A DNA stretch of 64,000 nt, taken from NCBI GenBank assembly GCA_030737835.1, contig CM060847.1, positions 7,836,584 to 7,900,583 on the forward strand, given 5' to 3'. Positions 24,640 through 36,080 of this stretch are shown here, one piece after another. The notes under the pieces are model-generated. The model did not search any database, was not told where the DNA came from, and saw nothing but the letters and a program-made list of their open reading frames with translations. This DNA is from Acorus gramineus. Taxonomy: Eukaryota; Streptophyta; Magnoliopsida; Acorales; Acoraceae. Position 1 is the first letter of the stretch, and every line of letters starts with the position of its first letter. The translations under genes and the position numbers were made by a program.

Positions 24640-27600
24640 TCAGGCAGCTTTCCTCACAAATGGATGGTTGAGAAGAGCACGTGCAGAGGGACGAGCATCT
24701 GGATTAACTTGTATGCATTGGAGGATGAAATCCCGGGCGTCTCTTGAGAGGGTGATGGGCACAGGTGGTGGCTCACCACTGCCAATCTTGTATAATGCAC
24801 TCGGCTGCCATGCAATTGATTGACATAATAAGTATTGATTCATTGCTAAATGAAATTTACTTATCCAAGATACTAGACAAGAGGAATAGAATGTTGTCCA
24901 TGAAAAAATATAATCTGGAGTAATTGTAAAGGCAATTGCAGTCATCCTTCTAATCAGTCATAAACTCATTAGTCAGCTCATTTTTGCACCTACTCATCTG
25001 AACTTTATGCACAATAAAGTGAAGATGAATGTTTATTCTTTCAAATGATTGAAATATTTTATCATGCGGTAGTGATGTAACAAACATATATTTAAATCTA
25101 TGTTAAAAACATTCTAAGAGCACTCATCTTGGGGTGGGCTTACTACTTAGATGCTTTCAGCAGTTATCCACTCCGCACTTGGCTACCCAGCGTTTACCGT
25201 GGGCACGATAACTGGTACACCAGAGGTGCGTCAGCTGCTTTTTGTTCAATTTCTCGTGGAGTTTGACCTTCAATTATTTCGGATTGATCGAAATCCATAT
25301 CGATGTCTTACTCCACGGATTCGAAAGAAGAGGAGAACAATATCCCTCGTTACTTCCTATAAGCGAAGTAATAGGCAGGGATGACAGGGAGCAGCCTAAA
25401 CCGTGAAAACGGGGTTGTGGGAGAGCAATACAAGCGTCGTGCTGCTAGGCGAAGCAGTGGAATGCTGCACCCTAGATGGCGAGAGTCCAGTAGCCGAAAG
25501 CATCACTAGCTTACGCTCTGACCCGAGTAGCATGGGGCACGTGGAATCCCAACCCAAATACATTACCCATAATGGAAGTAAACGTGTTTCTAACCAGTTG
25601 AAAATGATCTAAGCAATGGAGTACTGGGATCTAGAAAAGATCACTATGGATTTAAAAACATAAATGAAATATTGATGAATGAACCTCTTCAGTCACTGAT
25701 ACAGGGTTTTTAAAATATTGAAGTATTTCTATTCTCCGGTTTATATTGTAGAATAAATGGATTAGATTATCATTTTGAATAAATTGTATATAGATTTTTT
25801 TATTTTTTTATTTACTAAACATCTGGCCAATGGGACTTGTCAAAAAAAAAGGGGTGCCCACTTACTGAATTTATATTAGCCAGCAAAGAACACACATTCA
25901 TTTAGCAAGTCAATTCAGGTGGAGAAGAAGAGGCAGTTAGAATGGATGAACAAGTGATTCCTCTGGCTAGTCATTTCTGGTCTAAAGGCTGCATCATACA
26001 CGGGGAGATGCAGAAGGACAACACTGATGGGATAAAGTGGAAAGGGTTTTTCGGAACATTATGTGACAGGCTGTCATACCATGGAGACTGAAATGTACAT
26101 GTATTACACTATTACTGTTATATGATCAATTAATTGTGCATATTCTAATGGATCAAACTGTTGGCATAGTGTATAAAGGGCATAACACATGGATGAGGAA
26201 AAGAAGCTAAAAGAATTTTTTGCATCAGCTAAATCAGAAACAATATGTAGTGAGTACTAACCCATTCTGTATTGGGGTAAGGAAGCTGACGAGTTAACAT
26301 CTCTAGAACAGCGCAACCAAGACTCCATATGTCTGCTGCAGCCCCATAAGGTTTGGATTGAACGACCTGAAATATGCATTAAAAAGATTTGTTGATCGAG
26401 ATAATCTCATACACACATGTGATGTTCTTATCATTTTAAGGTTAAAGCATCATTATTCACAGAAATGGACCCTAAAAGTAGCAAAAATTACAAAATTAAA
26501 ATGAGCAAAATATGAATGAACAATGGTCATTTCCATATGGAATATATATATATATATATGGAGCATACGGTTAAACAAAACTTCTGATAATATGGATGAT
26601 AGATAAGCATCTGGTACAACTACACGATAATCTCTGATATCCAATTACAAATTTTGAGCAAGAAGAATACATGACATTTCCTAATGTGTAGGGAATACAA
26701 GTAAAAAGCACCATCTCGAGAAGCATTTTTTTTATTGTTAACCTATATTAATGAAACAGCGTTGGCATGTTTTTTTACGAAGAAACATTCATATTTTATT
26801 TTTAAACATGGAATGATCACAAGATAAGTTATGAAAAATGGAAATAATTTTTGGTATAGAAGGCTGTATGTGTTCATCACCCGCAGCCGAAAAGTTTAGA
26901 AGGCTAAAATGAATGAAAATTGGAGGAGAAATCATTTATCGAGTTCCAAGAATCTATATGATCTTTACAAGTAATGTGATAATAATATGATATTGCAACC
27001 AAGTGAAGATACTAACCTCTGGTGCCATCCAGTATACACTTCCTTTGCAGGATTTTAGTCCATTGACAGTCGTTTCCTAAAAGGTTCACAATCAGCAGAA
27101 TAAATGGTCAATAGACTTTTAAAAACATTAGGAAGTAAGGACTAAGGAGATCAAAACAAGACCAACCTGCTTTGCCAATCCAAAGTCTGCAAGTTTCACA
27201 GACCCATTTGCATCTACCAATATATTCGCACATTTGATATCCCTTCAAGATTAATAAAATGTTGCGATCATTTCAAAGCAATTCGAAATAAAAAAGATGT
27301 GGTAATTTTCTCTTTCAGCCAGGAGCATAAAATCCTTATTATAATCATGGTATTTGAAGTGTGGCATATCGTGTCACATGTACCAAATGATGTATATAAA
27401 ACGGGGGAAATGCAAGAAGGATGAAATTTATCTATATCATGCATGTGAGGTATTCAGCTGATATAATGGCTGATACTCCAGCTAAATCTTCAGAAAAAAA
27501 ATCATTCTAAAATGACATTATTCTATTTTCAGTGGTTTGTTAGCAGTATCAATGATATTTTGTTCAGGACAGACATAATATTAATAATGCCCATGGGAAC

Positions 27601-30600
27601 ATATCTGACCATTCCTTTCCATACCAAAGAAATTGACCAAACTCTCCCATGTGTTCACAGTATAGGCTTTCTTCCCCTTGAACAATTTCTCATCTCTGGT
27701 TAACCAGAATGCCATCATAATGCCTGGGGGAACATATCTGACCATTCCTTTTCTCATGACATTAAATATCGGAAACTTTTGTCTAACATTGGCCAGAAGT
27801 TCATGCTCACAATTATTTTCAAGCTTGTTGAATTTGTTTTCTGAAATCCTTGGGCATAAAATTTTATTGGTTTTCTGTGTGTTCTCTACAAGCAAACATA
27901 CAAGACACTAGGCTCTATAGTGTCATCGTCCATTTATCTGGCATTTTTTTGCGTATTTCTCTGATTTCTTCAGTTGAACTTTCTTGTTAAATGGACCTCT
28001 GGTCCAAATGTTTAAGCTTAGAATTCATTAACAAGTTGCAGTATATGTGTAAAGTTAACACCTAGCCCATAAGCCAATATTTTACCCTGATTCCCTTCCT
28101 CTGTTCAAAATTTGTAAAAATCCAGTCTTTTTGGTCCCCCGCTGCATCATGTTTTGTGCATAAAAGAAGGCAAGGAATAACAGAAATCAATGATATCAGC
28201 ATATGTTGCCAATCAATTTACAAGAAAATAGGAGCAAAACAAAACCATTCTTCAGATATTAAAGTCAGAAATTTAAATGATGCTGTTAGGATATGAATGC
28301 TCATAAGTGTTGACTTAACTATTGAATGAAATGCTCCTATAGAAGTTAGCAGCTGGAATCAGGTGGAAATCAAGGAATTTACATGTCAGGGTCAGAAAAC
28401 ACACCTGTGCACTACTTTTCGATCATGTAGATACTTCAAGCCATTTAAAATCTGCCTTGTATATGCAGAGACTTGGGAATCCCTTAAATGGTAATTTTGA
28501 TAGTTTTTGGCCAAGGAACCTTGTGAAACGAGTTCAAGGAAGATGTACAATTTTGCTTCTTCCTTGTGATAAGAAGATAACTCCATTAGTTGCTTGCAGA
28601 ACAGTGACAAAATATATTCATGAAGACGTAAACACAATGTTTTTTTTGTTAATATGCAACCATGCGCCAAGATATAGCATACAGAATGTTGAATGTGAGG
28701 GTGCGTAGCATTCTCGTGCTATACTTGGGCCATATTTGACAGCTAACCAAGATTTCCGGGGCTCAGTTAGGTGGCTTGAAGGCCTGGTTCGTGCTGGCCC
28801 TTGGGCCAGGCCCTGGTCACACAGTGAAGCCCAAACCCGGCCAGTCCTTTGAACGGGCAGGCGGGTCAGGTTTGCAAGCTTCGGGCAAAATGCTGATCCC
28901 TAAATGAGGTATATACCTTGTTGGACAGCTATTGGGCTATATGGGACTGTAGGCGGGCTGAAACGGGGGTTGTGTGTAACAATGCCCTTTATTAGGAAAG
29001 AGGACTTGAGAATAATCAATCTGTGTAAACATACTCCATTGACACATCGAGAATCAAAGAGAATATTTATACAATCTAATACAATGTAAAGGAATACTCA
29101 AATGATCCCACAATATAACATTTTTGAGTTTTCTTATAATCATTAATATTGGATTCAATGAATTGTATACTACTAAAATGCAACTACACATGATATTGGG
29201 TTCAAATTTATAAATCAATTTATAAGAATGAGTCAGTACCTTTTCTGTGCCGAGATATTGCACTATGTTCTCATGTTCAAATTGACTTAAAAGAGCGATT
29301 TCCTAAAATAATAAACAAGCATCAGAGAAGAACAAACTATGCTAACCAAAAAAAATATCAAGAAAGGAATACATTTCTAGCATAACTGAAGAAATAGATT
29401 TTCGAACCATTAATTGAATGAAGACAGGTATATGTAAGTCATAAAAAAAACTTTTCTAACCTGCTCAAGTTGGTCAATAGATTGTTTTGCATTGCTTCCT
29501 TGATCAAGCAATGAAACCTCCTTTACAGCAAAAAAGAATCCGTCGCTGCAAAGATGAATTCATATAACAAATGAACTCTGTAGATCACTAAAATCAACAA
29601 CCTGATGATGATAAGAAGTTAATGACTGTTCAAGAGCAAATCAATGCATGAATTTAGTTTTATTGAAGAAATTGGTGAGGTGTCCACCAAATTTATTATA
29701 ATTAGTATACATCAAAGGGAAGGGAGGGACAAGAAACATCCCCCATCCACAATATACAACAATCAATACATATGATTGTAGGGGCTGTGACTGTTAGCCT
29801 AGAAAGTGGCGGGTGAAATTCGGGTTGTATAGCGATTGGGGGAGATGCACGTGATTGCCCTCGGTGTAGATTTTTTTTAATGTTCAATTAAAGATACCTT
29901 ATCAACCCACCCCACCCCTCCTCCCTCTGGTTTTAGGCCTTGGTGCCATCATCCATATAGGCTTTTTTTTCTTTTTCTTTTTTGGGTTTTATTTTGGGAA
30001 ATCCCATCCATTGAGAAGTTCACTATGTTTTTATTTAACTCCCATTTCTCCTCAAAATAATATAAAATAAAATAGAACACAAAAAGAAAACAAATATCAA
30101 TCACCCTTTTTTTCTTTTTTGATGAATGGTAGGCATTCTACCCCAATTTTATTAAAATGAAGAGAATGCCCAGGAAACAAACATACACAAGCAACAAAAA
30201 CCAAAAGAGACACAGGGTCATGGCTCAGTATTAATCACCCAGTTGTCTTACTAACCAGCCAGTTGGACAACACTTATTGGGACAAAACCTTCCTTCCCAC
30301 CAAAACATAACTCTTACCCCCAAAATATCCATACATGAAGAAAAAGAAGAAAAGAAAGAGATACAATGTTGTCCACATAAAAACTGCTAAGCATGGTGTA
30401 GCTGTTGAAAGATTAAGTTTGTTTGACCCCCCATGTGAGGAAAAACCAATTTTTCAGCAAGACAATTTTATTGAATGACACACTGAAAAGAGAGAAACTA
30501 TGGCACACTGACTTTTACTAAGTCTTCTCCATATTCCATAACCTTATTCCTCAAGAAAAGGTGCCATCAGAGCTTCTCATGCATGACAGAAAGAAACTTA

Positions 30601-32797
30601 TGCATACAGGTTGTAGAACACAAAAATCGAAAATAGATGTTTTCTGCCCAGAATAATTTAAAGATTTTTCTATGACAAACAGTTGGAATTTGCGTACAAA
30701 TACCGTTCAAACTAAAACCCATTTGAAATCAACATATCGAATGATTAACTCATTACTGTCATGCATGTTGCTATCTTCAAACTTGATGTATTAATCACAT
30801 TTTAGCACACCAAGTAGATCCCCATCACACTGTAGCCTGAGTCCCTGACCAGGCCATAATTCTTGATATGAATCCAAAAGAAGGCTAATGTCATGTAGAT
30901 GGACAATTTTGAAATAATATATCAATTCCAGATGCTAAAGATAAACCCCATCCAATCAGATCCATCAGATAGGATAGAGTTTCAGGTTTTCTGTTTATGA
31001 TTTATTTCAAACACACAGCTAATTCCAGTTTGCCCCTAGATCAACCAACAGTCCAAATTATAATAAAACATAGCTAGCCTTCTTCCAGTGTCCTAGACTT
31101 TTTCATCACCCTAATAGGCATGCAACCCCTGATGAAAATCCACTGAAATTACTTATCCACTCTTTCAGCTTTTCATTGTTATTCCATGCATAATGCATTC
31201 ATTAGTTATATAAACAAACCTCATTGTCCATTAAACTTATTACCTTGTTTTAAGGGCATCAGGAGTTAAGAAAATGAGTATTATGTGAATATTCTCAAAT
31301 TTATATTCTAAATTTTTTTATCAATTAATCAATGAAATAGTATTGATGGTTGACATTTCTGATATGATAAAATGATATCGAGTTAACCATATGGCATTCA
31401 GGTTTGTGTTCTACTTAATCCAACACTCTTATCCTATTTGAAACATCATTTTTCCCATCTACCTACTGAAATTTGTACAAACTTTCTCTATTTTGTTCAC
31501 CGGCAGAAAGAAGGCAAAGATAGATAGGCCAGTTTGAAGAACAAATTAATATGTTAATGTCTCCATCTTGTTCAATATTTCTTCTTCTTCTCAATTGCCC
31601 CTTCCCAGTTGGCCCCAACCCACCACCCTATTCTTCACCAAGCCTGAAATAAAGCCTACCCAAGCCTCTTCTCTATACCTCCTTATTAGTCATTACTGCC
31701 CCCCATAAGCCCAAAATGATACCCAGTGGCCACTTGTCATCAAAACCATGAATGGCATGCCCAAATTTAGCAGTCCGTTATTCCATCCTCACCCTATCAT
31801 CACTTCTTTTTAGACTCATATTGTTCACGCATCAAGTGAAAATGTACTTCATGCTGTGGAGTAAACCCTAATTGCCAAAAAAAAAAACAAATGCATAAAA
31901 AACTCATAGTGCAGCTACTCACCTGTTGATGCCCTCGTAGACGGTCCCGAACGACCCGCTCCCAAGTAGCGTCCCCTTCAGCCAATTCCGAATATCACGC
32001 TTCAACCTCCCGACAGGCGAGATATTAAACACGCCCTCCGTGTTCGTGCTCGAGGTGTCTTCATCATCGTTCGACACCGAAGTCTCCCCCGTGCGCCCAC
32101 TCACTCCTCCCACGCCAAAATTCTCCACTTCCTCTTCTTCGGAAGAGCTTTCACTCTCCAATTGTCTCTCTCTCCCCCCCTCATCGCCGTCCGGAGCCAG
32201 GGCTTTGAAAATATCCCAAGTCGAGCTCGTCTTATCAAGCACCACCGGGAGCGACATCGACGGCGGCGGCGCGAGCACGGGCGGCCTCGTCCCCTTGATC
32301 CCTCCCCCACCACCTCCAGAAGGACTCAACATAACACTATCCCTAAACGCCTCCGCCAAATCACCAACCCTAGCCGACGGCGGCGGAGGGAGACCCGCCG
32401 CAGGCTTGGCCGGCAGAATCGAGCGGGAGCGGGGGAGGAGGTCGGAGTTGGAGCGGGCCTTGCGGGCCTCCCAGGCGGCGACGGGGATGGCGAAGTCCTC
32501 GGGGCCGGAGAGGCCGAGGTTGCGGCAGAGGCGGTCGATCTCGCCTTCGGAGGTGCCCTCGACGCGGAAGCTCTTCTGCTCGGTGAAGGCGGAGAGGGAC
32601 TGAGGGAGGTCGAGGGACCGGGATCGGAGGGATCCGAGGCGGAGGTCGGAGGGGGAGGAGGAGGAGGAGCCACCTTCGGGGGAGTCGGTGGAGTAGAAGG
32701 AGGAGGACTGGGTGGGGTCGTACTCGATGTTCTTCACGGCGTTCCGTCTCTCCAGCTTAGGTTTCGGAGACTTCGTGTTCTTCTTCTTCGGATACAT
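24640..32797 (-). CDS. MEKK1-type mitogen-activated protein kinase kinase kinase
   Basis: Eight exons, transcribed right to left: 32797-31923, 29545-29461, 29302-29240, 28562-28405, 27242-27167, 27076-27017, 26366-26262 and 24804-24640. They total 1,587 nt and encode 528 residues. Residues 1 to about 270 are a Ser/Pro-rich, low-complexity regulatory region with GGGGGG and acidic SEEEE tracts. The kinase domain starts near 270: Gly loop LLGSGSFGTVYEG (about 276-288), Lys300 in FAVKEVSLLD, HRDIKCAN (His393-Asn400), DFGLAK (Asp413), SCKGSVYWMAPE (Glu439), and the end ALLNHPFVRKAA. The sequence best fits the MEKK subfamily, which phosphorylates MAPKKs in stress and immune signalling; the exact upstream signal is unknown. 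The gene has large introns: intron 1 is 2.4 kb, and intron 7 (1.5 kb) carries plastid DNA. The ATG abuts a GA repeat in the leader. Confidence 0.92.
25117..25231 (-). pseudogene. Fragment of chloroplast 23S rRNA gene, 3' part (NUPT)
   Basis: The complement matches the near-3' region of plastid 23S rRNA that I know, including GTACCAGTTATCGTGCCCAC, AACGCTGGGTAGCCAAGTG and CATCTAAGTAGTAAGCCCAC. It is about 115 bp long, lies in the last intron of the MAPKKK gene, and is a dead copy, not a functional rRNA gene. Confidence 0.85.
25232..25386. other. Unassigned middle piece of the plastid-derived insertion
   Basis: This 155 bp lies between two 23S fragments. On the minus strand, 25268-25232 can be read as QTPREIEQKAA, which resembles the C-terminal part of plastid Ycf4, but the adjoining bases do not obviously continue that gene. 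It may be organellar or filler DNA added during repair. Confidence 0.35.
25387..25550 (+). pseudogene. Fragment of chloroplast 23S rRNA gene, 5' part (NUPT)
   Basis: The plus strand matches the 5' domain of plastid 23S rRNA, including GGGAGCAGCCTAAACCGTG, GAGCAATACAAGCGTCGTGC, AGTAGCCGAAAGCATCAC and CATGGGGCACGTGGAATCCC. It is about 164 bp long and in opposite orientation to the 3' fragment at 25117. The similarity stops sharply at 25550. Confidence 0.9.
27581..27895 (-). pseudogene. LINE C-terminal fragment in MAPKKK intron 4
   Basis: A minus-strand open frame contains MMAFWLTRDEKLFKGKKAY, which resembles the C-terminal region after the reverse transcriptase in plant L1 elements (W-x-x-R-N-x-x-x-F-x-G-K pattern). 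A 26 bp segment around GGAACATATCTGACCATTCC is repeated at 27596 and 27730, suggesting a local duplication. It is sense to the host gene but intronic and dead. Confidence 0.45.
30095..30240 (-). mobile_element. 5'-truncated retroposon tail in MAPKKK intron 1
   Basis: A 122 bp insert (30107-30228), whose minus strand ends in an A-rich tail, is flanked by TATCAATCACCC (30095-30106) and TATTAATCACCC (30229-30240). The 12 bp repeats have one mismatch. The 3' end contains TTTTAATAAAATTGGGGTAG, similar in layout to the insert at 18016-18143, so both are probably 3' tails of related LINEs. Confidence 0.75.
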
Positions 32798-32823
32798 CTC
32801 TCTCTCTCTCTCTCTCTCTCTCT
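32798..32823 (-). repeat. GA microsatellite directly before the MAPKKK start codon
   Basis: A 26 nt (GA)n run on the coding strand ends immediately at the ATG at 32797. It lies in the 5' UTR and forms the start-codon context (AGAG-ATG). Confidence 0.85.
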
Positions 32824-32978
32824 GTGACTGTGATTTGTTGATTGGGAGGGTTTGATTGGAGAGATTTTGATGTTCTATTTCAGGGGGTTGTTTTTGGGGC
32901 CGTCGGTCGTCGTCGATTCACTTGAACATGTTTTTTAGTTTTAATTAAAAAAAAAAATGAAATATTGATTTCAACAAA

Positions 32979-33842
32979 GGTTAAAGACATCTAAGTCCCT
33001 ACAAACATGAAAAAATCCATATAAATCCCTATTAAAATTGGGACAGACGTACGAGTCCCTGAAAACTCAAAAAAATCCAATTATCATCCCTGAGTTAAAT
33101 TTCCATCCAAACTTAATGGAATATTCCAAGAATATTCTATTACATATAATTACGTAGACATTAAAGTCCTTATAAACAGTCATAAAGACAAATTAGTCAC
33201 CGCAAAAGATAAAATTGCCCTTGAAAGATTTTTACATTTAATTGGATAGACATTACAGTCCTTATAAATAATCGTAAACACAAATTGGTACATGTAAAAG
33301 ACAAAAATGCCCCTGAAGAATTTTTACATTTAATTGTGTAGAAATTGTAGTATTTTAGAGGGTATTTAATTTTTAAATTGCAATGTCTGCACAATTAAAT
33401 GTAAAAATACTTCAAGGGTATTTTTGTCTTTTAGAGGAACCAATTTGTCTTTACGATTGTTTATAAGGACTGTAATATCTATTCAATTACATGTAAAAGT
33501 CTTTTAATGCCAATTTTGTCTTTTGCAGAAACTAATTTGTCTTTATGATTATTTATAGGGACTACAATGTATACACAATTTAATGTAAAAGTCTTTTAGG
33601 GACAATTTTATCTTTTGCAGGGACTAATTTGTCTTTATGACTGTTTATAAGGACTTCAATGTCTACACAATTATATGTGATGGAATATTCTAGGAATATT
33701 CCGTTAAATTTGGATGAAAATTTAACTCAGGGATGATAATTGAGTTTTTCTGAGTTTTCAGGGACTCGTACGTCTGTCCTAATTTTAGTAGGGACTTATA
33801 TGGGTTTTTCCATATTTGTAGGGACTTAAATGTCTTTAACCC
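32979..33842. mobile_element. Long fold-back element with target-site duplication, 864 bp
   Basis: The left end GGTTAAAGACATCTAAGTCC mirrors the right end GGACTTAAATGTCTTTAACC, and similarity continues through both arms (GGGACAGACGTACGAGTCCC; GGAATATTCC motifs). TTTCAACAAA occurs at both borders, 32969-32978 and 33843-33852. A 9-10 bp duplication and long inverted arms fit a non-autonomous Mutator-like element. Inside, a subunit of about 75-80 bp (AAGGACT, TTTGTCTTTA, TTACATTTAATTG) is repeated several times in both orientations. No protein is encoded. Confidence 0.8.
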
Positions 33843-33844
33843 TT

Positions 33845-34090
33845 TCAACAAAGATTATGGGGGTTGGATTCCGAGTGGGTTTAATTAAACAAAAAATTTG
33901 GGAGGAGATTAGTTTATGTTGACTCGGGATAGAGAGGGTTGACTAGTGATGAATCTGTTTGGTTTTTTTTTTTTTTACCTTAATTGAAGTTTAGGCTGTT
34001 TAACACGCAGTCTTCCTGGCTCATATTTTTATTTTATTTTTTGTATGGTTGATTAGAGTATATGATTTATTTTATTATGGATGCATGATA
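33845..34090. repeat. First copy of a duplicated 230 bp intergenic segment
   Basis: This segment (AAGATTATGGGGGTTGGATT, GTTTATGTTGACTCGGGA, GGTTGACTAGTGA, AATCTGTTTGGTT, AGGCTGTTTAAC) recurs at 34778-34876 and continues at 35959-36080. The second copy is split by the hAT-like element at 34877. Confidence 0.75.
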
Positions 34091-34254
34091 CGTTATATGC
34101 ACTTTGATTTTTTAAAAACAAAATTTAAAATACGTGAGACTTTATTTGGGTTTATCTGCGTGATTATATCTATTATTATATTTTTTTATTTGACTGAAAG
34201 GATGACATCTCACTATGTGAAGATATTTTTGAGGAGCCTGAATGTCCAATTTTA

Positions 34255-34741
34255 GAGAAAAATCCATGTAATCCCCCGATAAACTATTTAAAATTTATAT
34301 AATCTCCTGATTTATTTTAAATTTAATAATTTTTTAAAAACACCTATCTAAATTCAAATAGATTATTGAGTTAAATTTTTATTGATAGAGAATGAGTATT
34401 CTATGAATATCTATTTGGTTAATCTTAGCTAAAAACACAGTATACCAAAAACACATGTTATATGTTAAAAATGAAAAAAATCATCTATAAATGATGATTT
34501 TACCCCACTAAATAGGGTTTTATAATCAACTCAAAAGAATAAAATCATTATTTACATATAGTTTTTTATAATTTTTTTTGTAATTTTAATAAATTGTAAA
34601 GGCGGTTTTTTGTAAACTCCAGATGAAATAATCACAATAAATTCTTTATCCATCAACTCATAGTTATTTGGATTTACATAATTATTTTTAAGGGGTTATA
34701 TAAACTTCAAGAAAAGTCATATAATTATATGGATTTTTTTT
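34255..34741. mobile_element. Fold-back element, family of 36627 and 37147 (copy A)
   Basis: The left end GAAAAATCCATGTAATCCCC faces a right end ending in TTATATGGATTTTTT. The centre has GATGATTTTACCCCACTA and its inverted partner AATAAAATCATTATTT. The borders are approximate, as no target duplication is clear. Confidence 0.6.
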
Positions 34742-34798
34742 TTATTGATTTATAAAAATCGAAATGTATTGTGTTGTTACGAAGATTATGGGGTTGGA

Positions 34799-35055
34799 TT
34801 CCGAGTGGGTTTATTAAAAAAAATTTGGGGGAGATTAGTTTATGTTGACTCGGGAGAGAGAGGGTTGACTAGTGAGCAGTGGCGGAGCCAAGGGGGGGGG
34901 GGGCGGCATGGGATCCCCCTGGAATTGCATTCCGAGTGGGTTTATTAAAAAAAATTTGGGGGAGATTAGTTTATGTTGACTCGGGAGAGACAGGGTTGAC
35001 TAGTCAACAGTGGCGGAGCCACCGGGGGGGGCGGCATGGGATCCCCCTGGAATTT
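34799..35055. repeat. 131 bp tandem duplication spanning a transposon end
   Basis: TTCCGAGTGGGTTTATT starts at 34799 and again at 34930, a period of 131 bp. Each unit contains flanking DNA plus the first roughly 50 bp of the hAT-like element, so the left transposon end occurs twice (34877 and 35008). Confidence 0.85.
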
Positions 35056-35950
35056 TTAAATTTATTTCTAGATCTTTTTAATTTTGTTTTATGTTCTTTT
35101 TTTTTTATGGTAAATTGATTTTAATTAGGACATATAGATCATGGGCTCCACCTACATATTAAATTTCTTAAACAGCAACAGCTTAGAACTATAAAAAATA
35201 AAAAAATAAAACAACCATATATTATCCATCTCGATCATTCACATGTATGGTGTGCCCTCACCCCTTCTTTTAATTAACCCTCCCACCTCCACATAAAATA
35301 AAAGCCATTTTTTATTCTCTTTTTTCATTTACCCCCAAGCTTTATTTTATTCATATCCCACAAACAGTAATGGATCCCACTCCTCGACGTCCCCACCCAG
35401 GCGCCCATCTGGAAAAAAAATATTTTTGAATCTTTTTTTTTATATTTCATATCTCAATTTTTTTCTAATATCAATTCTCAACTCTAAAAAAATCCATAAT
35501 TTTTTATTTTTTGTTCCATTAACTAACCCAATCAGGAATTTATAATATGTAATCATCTCCTCTCCTCCATCAATACTTTGAAGATATAGAATTTTTTTAT
35601 TTTACCTTATCGTTATTGTTACTAATTTATTTAAATTTTAAAATATTTGTGTAAATATCTAAAATAATCAAATCATTCAACATTTTCATAATATAAAACA
35701 TCGTCGATGTCAAATTTAAAGGTATATATTGCTTATTAGATTTTTTATTTTGACATATCGTTCTAAAATATGATAATTATTTTTTATAATTATTCAGTGA
35801 TATGTTTTATATGAATGTTTTTATTTCATTTTATATATATTTTTAATATGCTATTGAAATAAATAAAAAAAACATAATGATATAACTTTAGAAAATATTT
35901 ATGTAAATTAAATTCGGCCCCCTTTTATAAAAATTCTAGCTCCGCCACTG
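34877..35950. mobile_element. Non-autonomous hAT-like element, 1,074 bp
   Basis: The terminal inverted repeat is CAGTGGCGGAGCCA at 34877 and TAGCTCCGCCACTG at 35950, with one mismatch. It is flanked by a perfect 8 bp duplication, CTAGTGAG (34869-34876 and 35951-35958), the size expected for hAT. The inside is AT-rich with a G run near the left end and no transposase frame. Confidence 0.8.
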
Positions 35951-36080
35951 CTAGTGAGGAATCTGTTTGGTTAATTTTTTTTCTCAAAGTTGTTACAACT
36001 TACAAGCATTTCCTTAACTGAAGTTTTGGCTGTTTAACAAGCAATTAGAGTATATAATTTATTTTATGAATGCATAATAC

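Noticed and set aside
25117..25550. Functional rRNA gene
   Set aside because: Only two short 23S pieces in opposite orientations inside an intron; it is plastid-derived debris.
32040..32827. Long open frames on the plus strand and other frames over MAPKKK exon 1
   Set aside because: They are Arg- and Gly-rich shadows of a GC-rich exon; the minus frame runs into a full kinase domain.
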